DNA of 64,000 bases, taken from positions 47,682 to 111,681 of the forward strand of contig JADFOK010000003.1 of assembly GCA_022562895.1 (NCBI GenBank), read 5' to 3'. The stretch's first letter is position 1; the number at the start of each line of letters is the position of its first letter. A model generated the notes under the pieces. It was not told the origin of the DNA. It searched no databases and saw nothing but the letters and a program-made list of their open reading frames with translations. The position numbers and the translations under genes are program-made. Positions 19,826-28,562 of this stretch are shown one piece after another. Source of the DNA: Bacteroidota bacterium. Its GTDB lineage: Bacteria > Bacteroidota > Bacteroidia > Flavobacteriales > Flavobacteriaceae.

Positions 19826-20212
19826 ATGAACTTAAATCAAGTTACAGTTCCTTCAATTGATGTAGAAAGGTCTGTTGTGTTTTATAAAAAACTAGGCCTG
19901 CAACTGATCGTTAAAACAAATTCTCATTATGCCCGTTTTGAATGCCCTAATGGTGAAGCTACGATTTCAATCCATCAAGTTGAAACACTTCCAGAAGGCG
20001 AAGGGGTAATTATATATTTTGAAATTGAGAACCTAGATAATAAGGTCAAAGAATTAATAGAGAAAGGTATTGTTTATGATAAAAAGCCCGAAAACAAATC
20101 CTGGTTGTGGAGGGAGGCTCATTTAAGAGATCCCTATAGAAATCGAATTATTTTATTTTACGCCGGGCGCAACAGGAAAAATCCACCCTGGCGAATAAAT
20201 CCCTCAGAATAA
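19826..20212 (+). CDS. VOC family (glyoxalase/bleomycin-resistance fold) protein
   Basis: About 128 aa from the ATG at 19826; a GTG 18 nt upstream is possible but less likely. A single vicinal-oxygen-chelate domain: VTVPSIDVERSVVFYKKLGL at the N-terminus, the ISIHQVE strand, and LRDPYRNRIILFYAG at the C-terminus. These proteins bind a metal and act in ring cleavage, isomerisation or resistance; the substrate is unknown. It begins about 40 nt from the divergent dinB start, and the CYTH gene follows 8 nt after it, probably in one transcript. Confidence 0.85.
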   Translation: MNLNQVTVPSIDVERSVVFYKKLGLQLIVKTNSHYARFECPNGEATISIHQVETLPEGEGVIIYFEIENLDNKVKELIEKGIVYDKKPENKSWLWREAHLRDPYRNRIILFYAGRNRKNPPWRINPSE

Positions 20213-20220
20213 AATACAAT

Positions 20221-20694
20221 ATGTTAGAAATTGAACGAAAATATTTAGTGTTATCGGAATCATTTAAAAATCAAGCTTTTAAAAAAACACATATTGTTCA
20301 AGGATTTTTAAGCACTCATCCAGAAAGGACAGTACGAGTAAGGATAAAAGGTGAAAAAGGATTTTTAACAGTAAAAGGGATTTCGAATGAAACCGGCACA
20401 ACTCGACTGGAATGGGAAACAAAAATTTCGGTTTCTGAAGCTGAAATTTTGCTAACACTATGCGAACCCAACCATATAGAGAAAATACGTTACGAAGTAA
20501 GGGTAGAGAATCACATTTTTGAAGTAGATGAATTTCTGGGAGAAAATGAAGGATTGACCCTTGCTGAAATTGAACTGACCTCAGAAAATGAAATCTTTAT
20601 AAAACCCGAATGGTTAGGAAAGGAAGTTACAGGGGATGTTAGATATTACAATTCGCAACTAAGTAAAATCCCATATAAGAACTGGAAATTGTAA
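20221..20694 (+). CDS. CYTH domain-containing protein
   Basis: 157 aa. It starts with the ExExK signature MLEIERKYLVLSE and contains the alternating charged strands of the triphosphate tunnel fold, e.g. TVRVRIKGEKGFLTVKG and LAEIELTSENE. Family members hydrolyse inorganic triphosphate or other triphosphorylated substrates, or make cAMP; short single-domain bacterial forms are most often tripolyphosphatases. It is the second gene of a VOC-CYTH pair. Confidence 0.9.
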   Translation: MLEIERKYLVLSESFKNQAFKKTHIVQGFLSTHPERTVRVRIKGEKGFLTVKGISNETGTTRLEWETKISVSEAEILLTLCEPNHIEKIRYEVRVENHIFEVDEFLGENEGLTLAEIELTSENEIFIKPEWLGKEVTGDVRYYNSQLSKIPYKNWKL

Positions 20695-21001
20695 ATCTAA
20701 TTAAAGCGAAATATTAAAATCTCATTTTGATTATTCGATTTAGGTTCATACAAATTGGGATTTATAAAATTTACCAAAAACAAGCAAATTTGATTAAAAA
20801 TAGGTTGTTTTATTCGATTTTTAATTAAAAATCATCAAAAAAGTCGGTTTTTAGAGATTTTTGAATAAATGATTAATTGCCGGAATAGCCCTCTTTTTGG
20901 TAATTATTACCATAATATCGGATAGAAATTTGTGAAGAGTTATGGGATGGTAACTTAAATTGTGATAAATAAAAAAACCCTCAACCTCAGTCTTCAAACA
21001 A
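20695..21001. other. Gene-free stretch, 307 bp
   Basis: Very AT-rich. It holds a short palindrome GGTAATTATTACC (about 20899-20911) and homopolymer runs, but I see no convincing terminator, promoter or coding frame. It lies between the 3' ends of the CYTH gene and the monooxygenase-fold gene (convergent). Confidence 0.5.
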
Positions 21002-21307
21002 TTATTTAGAGCCAAAAGAATATTCTCTTTCTACTTTACAAATTCGAACTTTATACCAACGATACCATTGTTCTTTTCCTAATTTTTGAGCGATAAGATG
21101 TTCAAGATTAGCTTTCCAATTTTTTATAGCATCAAGGCTGTCCCAATAGCTTATGGTAATTCCTATTTCGTTTTGTACGGTTTCTATACTAAGATATCCT
21201 GGTTGTTGTTTAGCGAGTGTTTCCATGGATTCCGCCATCTGGTCATAGCCTTCTGTTTGGTTTGTTTTTAGTGAAGTAAATATTACGGCATAATAGGGTT
21301 TATTCAT
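21002..21307 (-). CDS. Antibiotic biosynthesis monooxygenase (ABM) fold protein
   Basis: 101 aa, one dimeric alpha/beta-barrel domain: YYAVIFTSLKTNQTEGYDQM, PGYLSIETVQNEIGITISYW, and WKANLEHLIAQKLG. The ISYWDSLDAI segment is the family's typical strand. Relatives include heme-degrading and quinol monooxygenases; the residues visible do not identify the substrate. It lies about 35 nt past the isoaspartyl peptidase start side of the cluster as an independent short gene. Confidence 0.82.
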   Translation of the reverse strand: MNKPYYAVIFTSLKTNQTEGYDQMAESMETLAKQQPGYLSIETVQNEIGITISYWDSLDAIKNWKANLEHLIAQKLGKEQWYRWYKVRICKVEREYSFGSK

Positions 21308-21345
21308 TATTGTTCATTCTTATTTATATAATAAAATACTAAAGT

Positions 21346-22434
21346 TTAGGGCTTCCTGTCAACTTCTTTATAGATTCCAATAATCAATTCTCCTTCAGCA
21401 TTCATATAAGCGCGGTACATCCCAGCAGTGTTAAACTCCATAGTTATATTTCCCTCTTTATCGATAGCAATAATACCACCATCTCCTCCAAGTGCTGGCA
21501 CTTTTATTTGTATTACTTCCCGAGCGGCTTCTTTAAGAGAAACTCCTTTATATTCCATCATAGCCGAAATATCATAAGCCACCATAGCACGTATAAAATA
21601 TTCTCCCCACCCAGTAGAAGAAACAGCACAAGTAGCATTATTTGCATAGGTTCCTGCGCCTATAATAGGGGAGTCGCCAATACGATTCCATCGTTTGTTT
21701 GTCATCCCCCCTGTTGAGGTTCCTGCAGCAAGGTTTCCGTTCTTATCCAATGCTACACAACCCACAGTTCCAAATTTGTAGTCTTTAAAATATACATCTT
21801 TAAAAGAAACTTTATTTTCTTTATCCAGCTTTGTTTTGTTTTTTTCTTTAATGCGTTGTATCGATTTATATTGTTTTTCGGTATAGAAATAAGAAGGATC
21901 TACCCACTCAAAACCTTGTTCTTTTGCAAAATTTTCAGCCCCTTTTCCCGATAATAATACGTGCGGAGAATCATTCATTACAGAAAGAGCAAGGTTAATA
22001 GGATTTTTAATTCGGGTTACTCCTGCAACAGCACCTGCATTAAGTGTGGCGCCATCCATAATTGAGGCATCCATTTCGTTGGTTTCTTCGTGGGTAAAGA
22101 CAGCCCCTTTTCCCGAATTGAATAGTGGAGAATCTTCCATTATATTAATAGTTGCTGTAACCGCTTCGAGAGCAGTACCTCCTTTTTTTAATATAGTATG
22201 GCCTGTGGTAATAGCTTCTTTTAATTTAGCTTTATAGGCATATTCAAGTGAATCACTCATGTTTTTTTTGAGAATAGTGCCTGCTCCCCCATGAATAACA
22301 ATCCCAAAATTCTCATCTATATTTTTTATTTCTACTGTACCATTTGATGTATCTGTATCTGGTTTCTTACTATTTTCACAGCTAAAAAGTACTAAAAAGC
22401 CGATTAAAAGCGTTAAAATTTGTTTCATCTTCAC
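21346..22434 (-). CDS. Isoaspartyl peptidase / L-asparaginase, lipoprotein form
   Basis: 362 aa. N-terminal lipoprotein signal with lipobox LFSC (Cys about 19). The Ntn-hydrolase begins FGIVIHGGAGTILKK. The autocleavage and catalytic Thr is in FGTVGCVALDKNGNLAAG, and GGMTNKRWNRIGDSPIIGAG binds substrate. It degrades isoaspartyl dipeptides or asparagine, here apparently on the cell envelope rather than in the cytoplasm. It is followed by the ABM-fold gene. Confidence 0.92.
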   Translation of the reverse strand: MKMKQILTLLIGFLVLFSCENSKKPDTDTSNGTVEIKNIDENFGIVIHGGAGTILKKNMSDSLEYAYKAKLKEAITTGHTILKKGGTALEAVTATINIMEDSPLFNSGKGAVFTHEETNEMDASIMDGATLNAGAVAGVTRIKNPINLALSVMNDSPHVLLSGKGAENFAKEQGFEWVDPSYFYTEKQYKSIQRIKEKNKTKLDKENKVSFKDVYFKDYKFGTVGCVALDKNGNLAAGTSTGGMTNKRWNRIGDSPIIGAGTYANNATCAVSSTGWGEYFIRAMVAYDISAMMEYKGVSLKEAAREVIQIKVPALGGDGGIIAIDKEGNITMEFNTAGMYRAYMNAEGELIIGIYKEVDRKP

Positions 22435-22586
22435 ATATTTTTATAAAAAGCTAATATAAACTAAAAACCCTTGTTTTCCGAAGCTTCACAAAGGTATAAT
22501 TGTAGGAAATAAGCTCAAATATCTGTATAAACACCGATTAAATACGCATAATAAACGATAAAAAGCATTTTTTACGTTTTTTTTTA

Positions 22587-22632
22587 TATCTTTGAACTAA
22601 CATCATGCCCCAAATTTGATGTCCCCGGTATT
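22587..22632 (+). promoter_or_regulatory. Promoter and short CCCC-type leader of the CAP-domain gene
   Basis: TATCTTTG (22587-22594) is a -7 box; transcription should start near 22600, giving a leader of only about 33 nt. The leader has a CATCA/TGATG inverted repeat (22601-22605, 22617-22621) with TGCCCCAAAT in and next to the loop, and a second CCCC at 22623-22626. TGCCCCAAAT is exactly complementary to the G-rich stretch of the two small RNAs at 7.6-7.9 kb. Confidence 0.5.
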
Positions 22633-23136
22633 ATGAAAATTATTAAAATTAGCCTACTTGCTGTGGTTTTATTGTTCCTGGTAACATCTTGTTCAAAAGA
22701 TGAAAGTGGAGCTATAAATGAAGAAGCAAACTTTTCAATAGATCTAAACCTAGCTCTTGAAACAGATTGGGTAATGGCAGACGAAATCCTGTTATTAGTT
22801 AATGAACACAGAGCTTCTATTGGTCTTTCAGAATTAAAAAGAGATCAGCAATATGCATCAGCTTATTCCGTTGAGCACACAAAATATATGATTGAATTAA
22901 ATCAAATTAATCATGATAATTTTTATCAACGTTCTGAGGCACTTAAAAACAGAGGCGCAATACATGTTGGTGAAAATGTAGCTTATGGGTATACTACTGC
23001 AGAGGATGTTGTTTATGCGTGGTTAAATAGTCCAGGGCATAGAAGAACGATAGAAGGGTCTTATACTCACTCCGGTTTTGGAGTACTCAAAAATGCTGAA
23101 GGAAGATATTTTTTCACACAAATTTTCTATAGATAA
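22633..23136 (+). CDS. CAP (SCP/PR1-like) domain lipoprotein
   Basis: 167 aa. Lipoprotein signal with lipobox VTSC (Cys about 20). The CAP domain covers about 45-167: ILLLVNEHRASIGLSELK, the His in SVEHTKYMIELNQINHDNF, GENVAYGYTTAEDVVYAWLN, SPGHRRTIEG and YFFTQIFYR. This is the bacterial YkwD-like form; the biochemical role of these proteins is mostly unknown. Its promoter and unusual leader suggest post-transcriptional control. It is monocistronic. Confidence 0.9.
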   Translation: MKIIKISLLAVVLLFLVTSCSKDESGAINEEANFSIDLNLALETDWVMADEILLLVNEHRASIGLSELKRDQQYASAYSVEHTKYMIELNQINHDNFYQRSEALKNRGAIHVGENVAYGYTTAEDVVYAWLNSPGHRRTIEGSYTHSGFGVLKNAEGRYFFTQIFYR

Positions 23137-23199
23137 TAAAATTACTTTCCCATTTCAAGCTTTTGCTGTATTTTTACGTAAACTCATAAAAATACGTTT

Positions 23200-23736
23200 A
23201 TGGCTATTTTAAAACCATTTAACCTTAACAAGTGGATCGAGGAAAACCGTGACTTGTTAAAACCTCCAGTTGCAAATAAGAATCTTTATGTAGATTCTGG
23301 TGATTATATTGTTATGATAGTGGCGGGACCTAATGCCCGTAAGGACTATCATTACAATGAAACTGAGGAATTATTTTACCAATTAGAGGGGAATATTCAA
23401 GTGATTATCCAAGAAGAAGGAGAGCGTAAAGTAATGGAATTAGGTCCAGGGGATATGTATTTACATCCCCCAAAAGTACCACATTCTCCTAATCGCAGCG
23501 AGGGTTCAATAGGATTGGTAATTGAAAGGGTAAGAGCAGGAAAAGGGTATAAAGATGGACTTTTATGGTTTTGTGATAATTGCAATCATAAATTACATGA
23601 AGTGTATTTTGAGCTACACGATGTAGAAAAAGATTTCCAACCCCATTTCAAAGATTTTTACAATTCCATCGATTATCGTACCTGTGATAACTGTGGGACT
23701 ATTATGGAATCTGACCCTCGTTTTATAGGAGATTAA
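23200..23736 (+). CDS. nbaC: 3-Hydroxyanthranilate 3,4-dioxygenase
   Basis: 178 aa. It opens the ring of 3-hydroxyanthranilate in the kynurenine route from tryptophan towards quinolinate/NAD. A cupin with iron ligands in GPNARKDYHYNETEELFYQ and MYLHPPKVPHSPNR. The C-terminus carries a rubredoxin-like zinc/iron site, CDNCNH...CDNCG. It lies 113 bp upstream of an aldehyde dehydrogenase but with its own promoter region; in several bacteria this enzyme is followed by a semialdehyde dehydrogenase, though the neighbour here is of ALDH7 type. Confidence 0.94.
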   Translation: MAILKPFNLNKWIEENRDLLKPPVANKNLYVDSGDYIVMIVAGPNARKDYHYNETEELFYQLEGNIQVIIQEEGERKVMELGPGDMYLHPPKVPHSPNRSEGSIGLVIERVRAGKGYKDGLLWFCDNCNHKLHEVYFELHDVEKDFQPHFKDFYNSIDYRTCDNCGTIMESDPRFIGD

Positions 23737-23804
23737 TTTACACCTATTCTAAAACTGAAAAATCTACATTTAGATATTTCTTTTAAATTCTTATAGGGAT
23801 TGCC

Positions 23805-23812
23805 TACCTTTG
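23805..23812 (+). promoter_or_regulatory. -7 promoter box of the aldehyde dehydrogenase gene
   Basis: TACCTTTG fits TAnnTTTG and lies 37 nt before the start codon, so the gene is probably transcribed separately from nbaC. Confidence 0.6.
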
Positions 23813-23849
23813 CACCCTGATTTTTTAAGAATAAAAATACGATATAGAT

Positions 23850-25403
23850 ATGTCAACTATTGCAACAGCATTTGGTATTGAAGATGCATTAAAACGATTG
23901 GGAATTAAAGAAGTTAACAAGGGCACTTCAACTGGGAACACATGGTTTTCGGGAGGTGACACCATTTCTTCTTTTTCTCCTGTAGATGGAAAACTTATTG
24001 GAAAAGTCACTACTACAACTAAGGAAGAATTCGATAAAGTAATAGAAACGGCTCAATCCGCTTTTAAAAGTTGGAGAGTTATGCCAGCACCACAACGGGG
24101 TGAAATTGTACGTCAATTTGGTGATAAATTAAGGGAACTTAAAAAACCTTTGGGAGAATTGGTATCCTACGAAATGGGAAAATCTCTCCAGGAGGGATTG
24201 GGCGAGGTTCAGGAAATGATAGATATCTGTGATTTTGCAGTCGGATTATCACGTCAGTTACATGGATTGACCATGCACTCCGAACGTCCGGGGCATAGAA
24301 TGTATGAACAATATCACCCATTGGGTATTGTGGGAATAATTTCTGCATTTAATTTCCCAGTAGCTGTTTGGGCATGGAACACAACATTAGCTTGGATTTG
24401 TGGAGACGTTTGTGTGTGGAAACCTTCTGAAAAAGCACCACTTTGTGGGATAGCATGCCAAAATATTATCGCTGAAGTATTAAAAGCTAACAATTTGCCT
24501 GAAGGTATTTCTAATATTGTAAACGGAGATTATAAAATAGGGGAATATATGACTACAGATAATCGTATTCCATTAATTTCTGCAACAGGTTCGACTCGTA
24601 TGGGTAAAATAGTTGCTAAAAACGTTGCAGGGCGTTTAGGAAAATCCTTATTGGAATTAGGTGGAAATAATGCTATTATCGTTACACCTGATGCCGATAT
24701 AAAAATGACCGTGGTAGGTGCTGTTTTTGGCGCTGTAGGGACTGCGGGACAGCGATGTACGTCAACTCGGCGATTGATTATTCACGAAAGTATGTACGAT
24801 AAAGTGAAAAACGCAGTTGTTGATGCATATAAACAATTACGTATAGGAAATCCTTTGGATGAAAATAATCATGTGGGACCCTTAATCGATAAAGATGCAG
24901 TAGAAATGTATAAGGCAGCATTAAAAAAAGTAGTTACTGAGGGAGGAAACCTCGTTGTTGAAGGGGGCGTATTAGAAGGTGAAGGATATGAAAGTGGTTG
25001 TTATGTAAAACCTGCAATAGCTGAAGCCAAAAATAGTTTTGAAATTGTACAGCACGAAACTTTTGCACCTATATTATACCTTCTTAAGTATAGTGGTGAG
25101 GTCGGGAATGCTTTAGAAATCCAAAATGGAGTGGCACAGGGATTGTCTTCTGCAATTATGACCAATAATTTAAGGGAAGCAGAACATTTCTTATCTGTTG
25201 CCGGAAGTGATTGTGGTATAGCCAACGTAAATATTGGAACTTCTGGGGCCGAAATTGGAGGTGCTTTTGGTGGTGAAAAGGAAACCGGTGGTGGACGCGA
25301 AAGTGGAAGTGACGCATGGAAGATTTATATGCGTAGACAAACCAACACTATTAATTACACGACTGAGTTACCTTTAGCTCAAGGAATAAAATTTGATTTG
25401 TAA
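23850..25403 (+). CDS. amaB: Aldehyde dehydrogenase, ALDH7 (AmaB-like)
   Basis: 517 aa. It oxidises an aldehyde with NAD(P). Catalytic Cys in VGTAGQRCTSTRRL (about 302), Glu in LLELGGNNAI (about 269), and cofactor contact region GIVGIISAFNFPVAVWAWN. The ending GGGRESGSDAWKIYMRRQTN with a long tail is typical of ALDH7/antiquitin, which acts on alpha-aminoadipic semialdehyde in lysine breakdown. An alternative is 2-aminomuconate semialdehyde oxidation next to the kynurenine enzyme, but the sequence favours ALDH7. A bidirectional terminator follows. Confidence 0.9.
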   Translation: MSTIATAFGIEDALKRLGIKEVNKGTSTGNTWFSGGDTISSFSPVDGKLIGKVTTTTKEEFDKVIETAQSAFKSWRVMPAPQRGEIVRQFGDKLRELKKPLGELVSYEMGKSLQEGLGEVQEMIDICDFAVGLSRQLHGLTMHSERPGHRMYEQYHPLGIVGIISAFNFPVAVWAWNTTLAWICGDVCVWKPSEKAPLCGIACQNIIAEVLKANNLPEGISNIVNGDYKIGEYMTTDNRIPLISATGSTRMGKIVAKNVAGRLGKSLLELGGNNAIIVTPDADIKMTVVGAVFGAVGTAGQRCTSTRRLIIHESMYDKVKNAVVDAYKQLRIGNPLDENNHVGPLIDKDAVEMYKAALKKVVTEGGNLVVEGGVLEGEGYESGCYVKPAIAEAKNSFEIVQHETFAPILYLLKYSGEVGNALEIQNGVAQGLSSAIMTNNLREAEHFLSVAGSDCGIANVNIGTSGAEIGGAFGGEKETGGGRESGSDAWKIYMRRQTNTINYTTELPLAQGIKFDL

Positions 25404-25426
25404 ACGAATAAATTTTTATTTAAATA

Positions 25427-25466
25427 CCGAAAACCGTTCTAAAAATATTTTTGAGAACGGTTTTTA
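25427..25466. terminator. Bidirectional terminator between aldehyde dehydrogenase and phosphatase genes
   Basis: 10-bp stem aaaccgttct (25431-25440) / agaacggttt (25454-25463) with A/T flanks on both sides; it serves two convergent genes. Confidence 0.88.
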
Positions 25467-25495
25467 ATAGGATTCCTATTTATTGAATAACTCAA

Positions 25496-26221
25496 TTAAT
25501 TCCGTCCAATTTCATTTGGATATAATTCCCAAACCGGGTCACTTTGCCAGACTTCTTTTGTATCTACATCTATAATAGACAAAGGACCTCTAAAGGCAGC
25601 TCCTGTATCCACGTTCCAAACATTGGCAAAATTTACAGGTTTTGTTTTGCCTATTTTTGTAACAGAAGTGTGCCCCAGGTATATTTCCTTAAAAAGTTTA
25701 AGTCGCTTAGGATACCTATTATCGTCAATAGAGAGGTTAGTATCCATAGCACATACCATTTCCCAGAGAGACCTGTCCCAGTAAGTAGTATGACTATAAT
25801 ATTCGAATTGAGGGCCTTTTTCATTAGTAAAACCGGCATGACAATACAATCGGTTTTGAGAGTCTATATGGTAATTAATAAGTTCTTCAAAAAAACGAAT
25901 ATGTTTTTCTAGTTCTGTTTCAGAAAGTGACGCATAACTTCTTATACTTGATTCTCCTCCCTGTTGTATCCAAAGAGACTTTGCATCATCATTTTTTAGG
26001 AAATCATATAACAAATCGTCGTGATTTCCCCGTAAAAATACACAGGAATATTTTTCAGAAAAATCTAATAAAAAAGATACCGTTTCGGCAGCTTCACTCC
26101 ATCCATCTACATAATCACCTAAATAAATAAATTGATCGGTTGCTGAAAGGTCAATTTTCCGTAATACTTGTTTCAACCCTTTTAATCCACCGTGGATATC
26201 TCCTATGACTAGTGTTCTCAT
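25496..26221 (-). CDS. Metallophosphoesterase (PPP-like serine/threonine phosphatase family)
   Basis: 241 aa. The calcineurin-like motifs are all present: GDIHG (about 7-11), YLGDYVDGWSEAAE (about 34), and FLRGNHDDLLYDFL (about 68), plus later His residues in YCHAGFTNEKG and YLGHTSVT. Expected substrates are phosphoproteins, Ap4A or similar; it is close in length to bacterial PrpA/PrpB-type phosphatases. Its start shares one base with the stop of the zinc-ribbon gene (TAATG), so the two are translationally coupled. Confidence 0.88.
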   Translation of the reverse strand: MRTLVIGDIHGGLKGLKQVLRKIDLSATDQFIYLGDYVDGWSEAAETVSFLLDFSEKYSCVFLRGNHDDLLYDFLKNDDAKSLWIQQGGESSIRSYASLSETELEKHIRFFEELINYHIDSQNRLYCHAGFTNEKGPQFEYYSHTTYWDRSLWEMVCAMDTNLSIDDNRYPKRLKLFKEIYLGHTSVTKIGKTKPVNFANVWNVDTGAAFRGPLSIIDVDTKEVWQSDPVWELYPNEIGRN

Positions 26222-27309
26222 TATTGAAGTATTAATATAATAATGGATATTGCTATTATTATAAAAAATATAAAAAAGAAAATTTTCCAGAAAGAATAAG
26301 GACGTTTTCCGGAAAGAGCTCCAGTTTGTCCATTCACAAAAAAATTATATCGTTTGCCCTTAAAAACATATGCACTTATATAAACAGGAAGTAATATATG
26401 TTTGAAGGTTTCATCACTGAGTTTCATATCAATAGAAGATACTCTTTGGGTATCACCACCAATATCTCGCCGAACCCATCGATCTGCAATTTTTTGAGCT
26501 TCTTTTTCTGACTCCAAATGTCCATCATTTAATGAAATTGTATATTTTTCAGTAATAAAACCGGCAAGGAAACTACTGTCAAAAGGTTTAAGTAATTTTA
26601 AATCCCAATTGGCAATTTTTTTAGGAATGATTCCCGAGTGTTGCTTGGATGCTTTGGTCAAAGTGTCATCAATAAAGCCACTTATAGTACCGGATGCAGG
26701 AGTCCAGCTTGTCCTTCTTTCTGTGACTGTTCTTCTATTTTTACCACTTCCTGCTGTTCTGGTGACATAATAATAGGTGCCTCGTTGTCCTGTATATGTG
26801 GCAAATAAATTAGCATCAAAAGTCCAGTAAGGCGAATAAAGCCCTTTTGTGTTTTGAGGGTCAAGAGAGGCTTTTTTTAATTTATTGGGAGCAAACCATA
26901 ATTTTTTCACCCAATTTATAAAAATTTGAAATGCCTTTTTTTGATCTATTTGAAAAGGCAAAATGGCTCCAGGGATAATCCAATCATCTTTAAAGGTATC
27001 TTCAACAATAAGGGGCATACTACAGTAAATGCAGTGTAATGATTTGTAATGTTCTCCTATATGTTGATCAGCGCCACAATTTTTACAGTGAATCATAGTA
27101 ATTTCTTCACTGTGCGATTGTCCCCCCATCTCACTCAAATAGCTTTTGAGTTCTAATTCTTCAAATCCGTTTTCTGAAGGTGTTATGGTTTCTGCATGAC
27201 CACAATACCTACACTTTAATTCAACGGTACCCGGGGCATAAAAAAGCTCAGCACCACAGTTAACACAGGATTTTTTGAGTTCGGACCTTTTGGGTGAAAT
27301 TTCTTCCAT
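26221..27309 (-). CDS. Zinc-ribbon membrane-anchored protein
   Basis: About 362 aa from the ATG at 27309, chosen because a good AAGGAG lies upstream and a CXXC ribbon follows soon after. Two zinc ribbons: CVNCGAELFYAPG...CRYCGH and HCKNCGADQHIG...CIYCSM. The middle part is globular with WTFDANLFATYTGQRGTYYY and a TGSGKNRRTVTERRTSW-like basic stretch. The C-terminus is one hydrophobic helix (about 338-362). Such proteins are sometimes annotated TFIIB-type zinc ribbon or wrongly PriA. They are often next to SPFH/virion-core genes, as here. Function unknown. Confidence 0.78.
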   Translation of the reverse strand: MEEISPKRSELKKSCVNCGAELFYAPGTVELKCRYCGHAETITPSENGFEELELKSYLSEMGGQSHSEEITMIHCKNCGADQHIGEHYKSLHCIYCSMPLIVEDTFKDDWIIPGAILPFQIDQKKAFQIFINWVKKLWFAPNKLKKASLDPQNTKGLYSPYWTFDANLFATYTGQRGTYYYVTRTAGSGKNRRTVTERRTSWTPASGTISGFIDDTLTKASKQHSGIIPKKIANWDLKLLKPFDSSFLAGFITEKYTISLNDGHLESEKEAQKIADRWVRRDIGGDTQRVSSIDMKLSDETFKHILLPVYISAYVFKGKRYNFFVNGQTGALSGKRPYSFWKIFFFIFFIIIAISIIILILQ

Positions 27310-27366
27310 GGTTCTTGTCTCCTTATAGACAGAAAACATTTAATTAGATTAAAATGTTCTTAACTA

Positions 27367-28506
27367 TTATTTTTCTGGAAGAGGTGGTGGAGTGTTACCT
27401 CCTAAAAATGCTTTAAGTTCTTCCACATCTTTTAAAGAAGTCCAACTTGCCATTCCTTGTTTCCAAATCAAGGTTTCTTTATTAATAGTTCTATTGGCGA
27501 AAAAAGCTTTTAGTTGTTCAATAGTTACGGGTCCTGATTGTTGCCCATTAGCGGCGTAGAAATACTGTATTACTACAGGCATCTGAGGAGGAAACATTCC
27601 GGCTTGTTGTTGCAAAGGTGTTTGTTGTTGGCCTCCCATTTGTGGACCCATCAAGGCTCCCATTTGTTGGGCAAGCACAAATCCCATTCCCATTCCCATT
27701 CCTGCACCAGCGGTACCTCCCTCATTAGCAGCAGCAGCTTCAATTGCTTTTGCAGTTTTAAATCGGGTAAGCTTGTCGAGATCCAATTTATCAATACGGC
27801 TATATTCGAAGATTTCCTTTTTAAGATCTTCGGGCATAGAAACATTTTCTATAAAGAATTTCTCTAATGAAATACCTATGCTATTAAATTCGGGTTGCAT
27901 CACTTCCTTACAGGTTTCTGAAAGTTCTGTGGTATTAGCAGCGTATAATTCGATAGGTAAATTTGCCTCCCCTATCGTATCAGTAAAGCGTGTAGTTATA
28001 AGACTTTTAAGGTGTTCATTGATTTCAAAATTTGTGAAATTATTATCCGTACCCACTATATCTACAATAAATTTACCAGCATCGTTAATTCTATAAGCAT
28101 AGGTGCCAAAGGCACGAATTTCTACCAATCCAAAACGTTCATCGTTTAGCGTAATAGGGTTTTTGGTGCCCCATTTTTCATCGGTAAAAAGATGAGTATT
28201 TATAAAATATACTTCAGCTTTAAAAGGACTATTGAAACCATATTTCCATCCTTTTAGAGTTGTCAAAAGAGGCATGTTTTCAGTATTTAAAGTATAGGTG
28301 CCGGGCTCAAAAACATCTGCCAACACACCTTCATTAATAAATACTGCGGTTTGTCCTTCACGCACAATTAATTTGGCATTGTTTTTTATTTCGTTTTGGT
28401 ATCGTTCAAAACGATGACAGATCGTATTGTCTGTATAGTCCAGCCATTCAATGATGTCTATAAATTCATGACTAAGTTTTTCCTTTATTTTATCGAAAAT
28501 CCCCAT
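27367..28506 (-). CDS. SPFH domain protein with C-terminal GYF_2 domain
   Basis: 379 aa. N-terminal SPFH (band-7-like) domain over about 25-240 (ELYAANTTELSETCKEVMQPEF, and SIGISLEKFFIENVSMPEDL). It is followed by an Ala/Gly/Gln/Met-rich linker (about 265-310; GAGMGMGMGF, MGGQQQTPLQQQAGM), then a GYF_2 domain (VIQYFYAANGQQSGPVTIEQL ... TLIWKQGMASWTSL) for peptide binding. These 'virion core protein'-like SPFH proteins have no transmembrane helix. It lies 58 bp upstream of the zinc-ribbon gene, and the two probably work together. Confidence 0.88.
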   Translation of the reverse strand: MGIFDKIKEKLSHEFIDIIEWLDYTDNTICHRFERYQNEIKNNAKLIVREGQTAVFINEGVLADVFEPGTYTLNTENMPLLTTLKGWKYGFNSPFKAEVYFINTHLFTDEKWGTKNPITLNDERFGLVEIRAFGTYAYRINDAGKFIVDIVGTDNNFTNFEINEHLKSLITTRFTDTIGEANLPIELYAANTTELSETCKEVMQPEFNSIGISLEKFFIENVSMPEDLKKEIFEYSRIDKLDLDKLTRFKTAKAIEAAAANEGGTAGAGMGMGMGFVLAQQMGALMGPQMGGQQQTPLQQQAGMFPPQMPVVIQYFYAANGQQSGPVTIEQLKAFFANRTINKETLIWKQGMASWTSLKDVEELKAFLGGNTPPPLPEK

Positions 28507-28562
28507 GTATATCAGTTTTAAAATTTGAGGTATAAAGATATGAAAATACCTTGATAGATAAA

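Noticed and set aside
20695..21001. Possible terminator or regulatory element between CYTH and ABM-fold genes
   Set aside because: The only palindrome is short and A/T-rich, and no stable stem with T-run was found.
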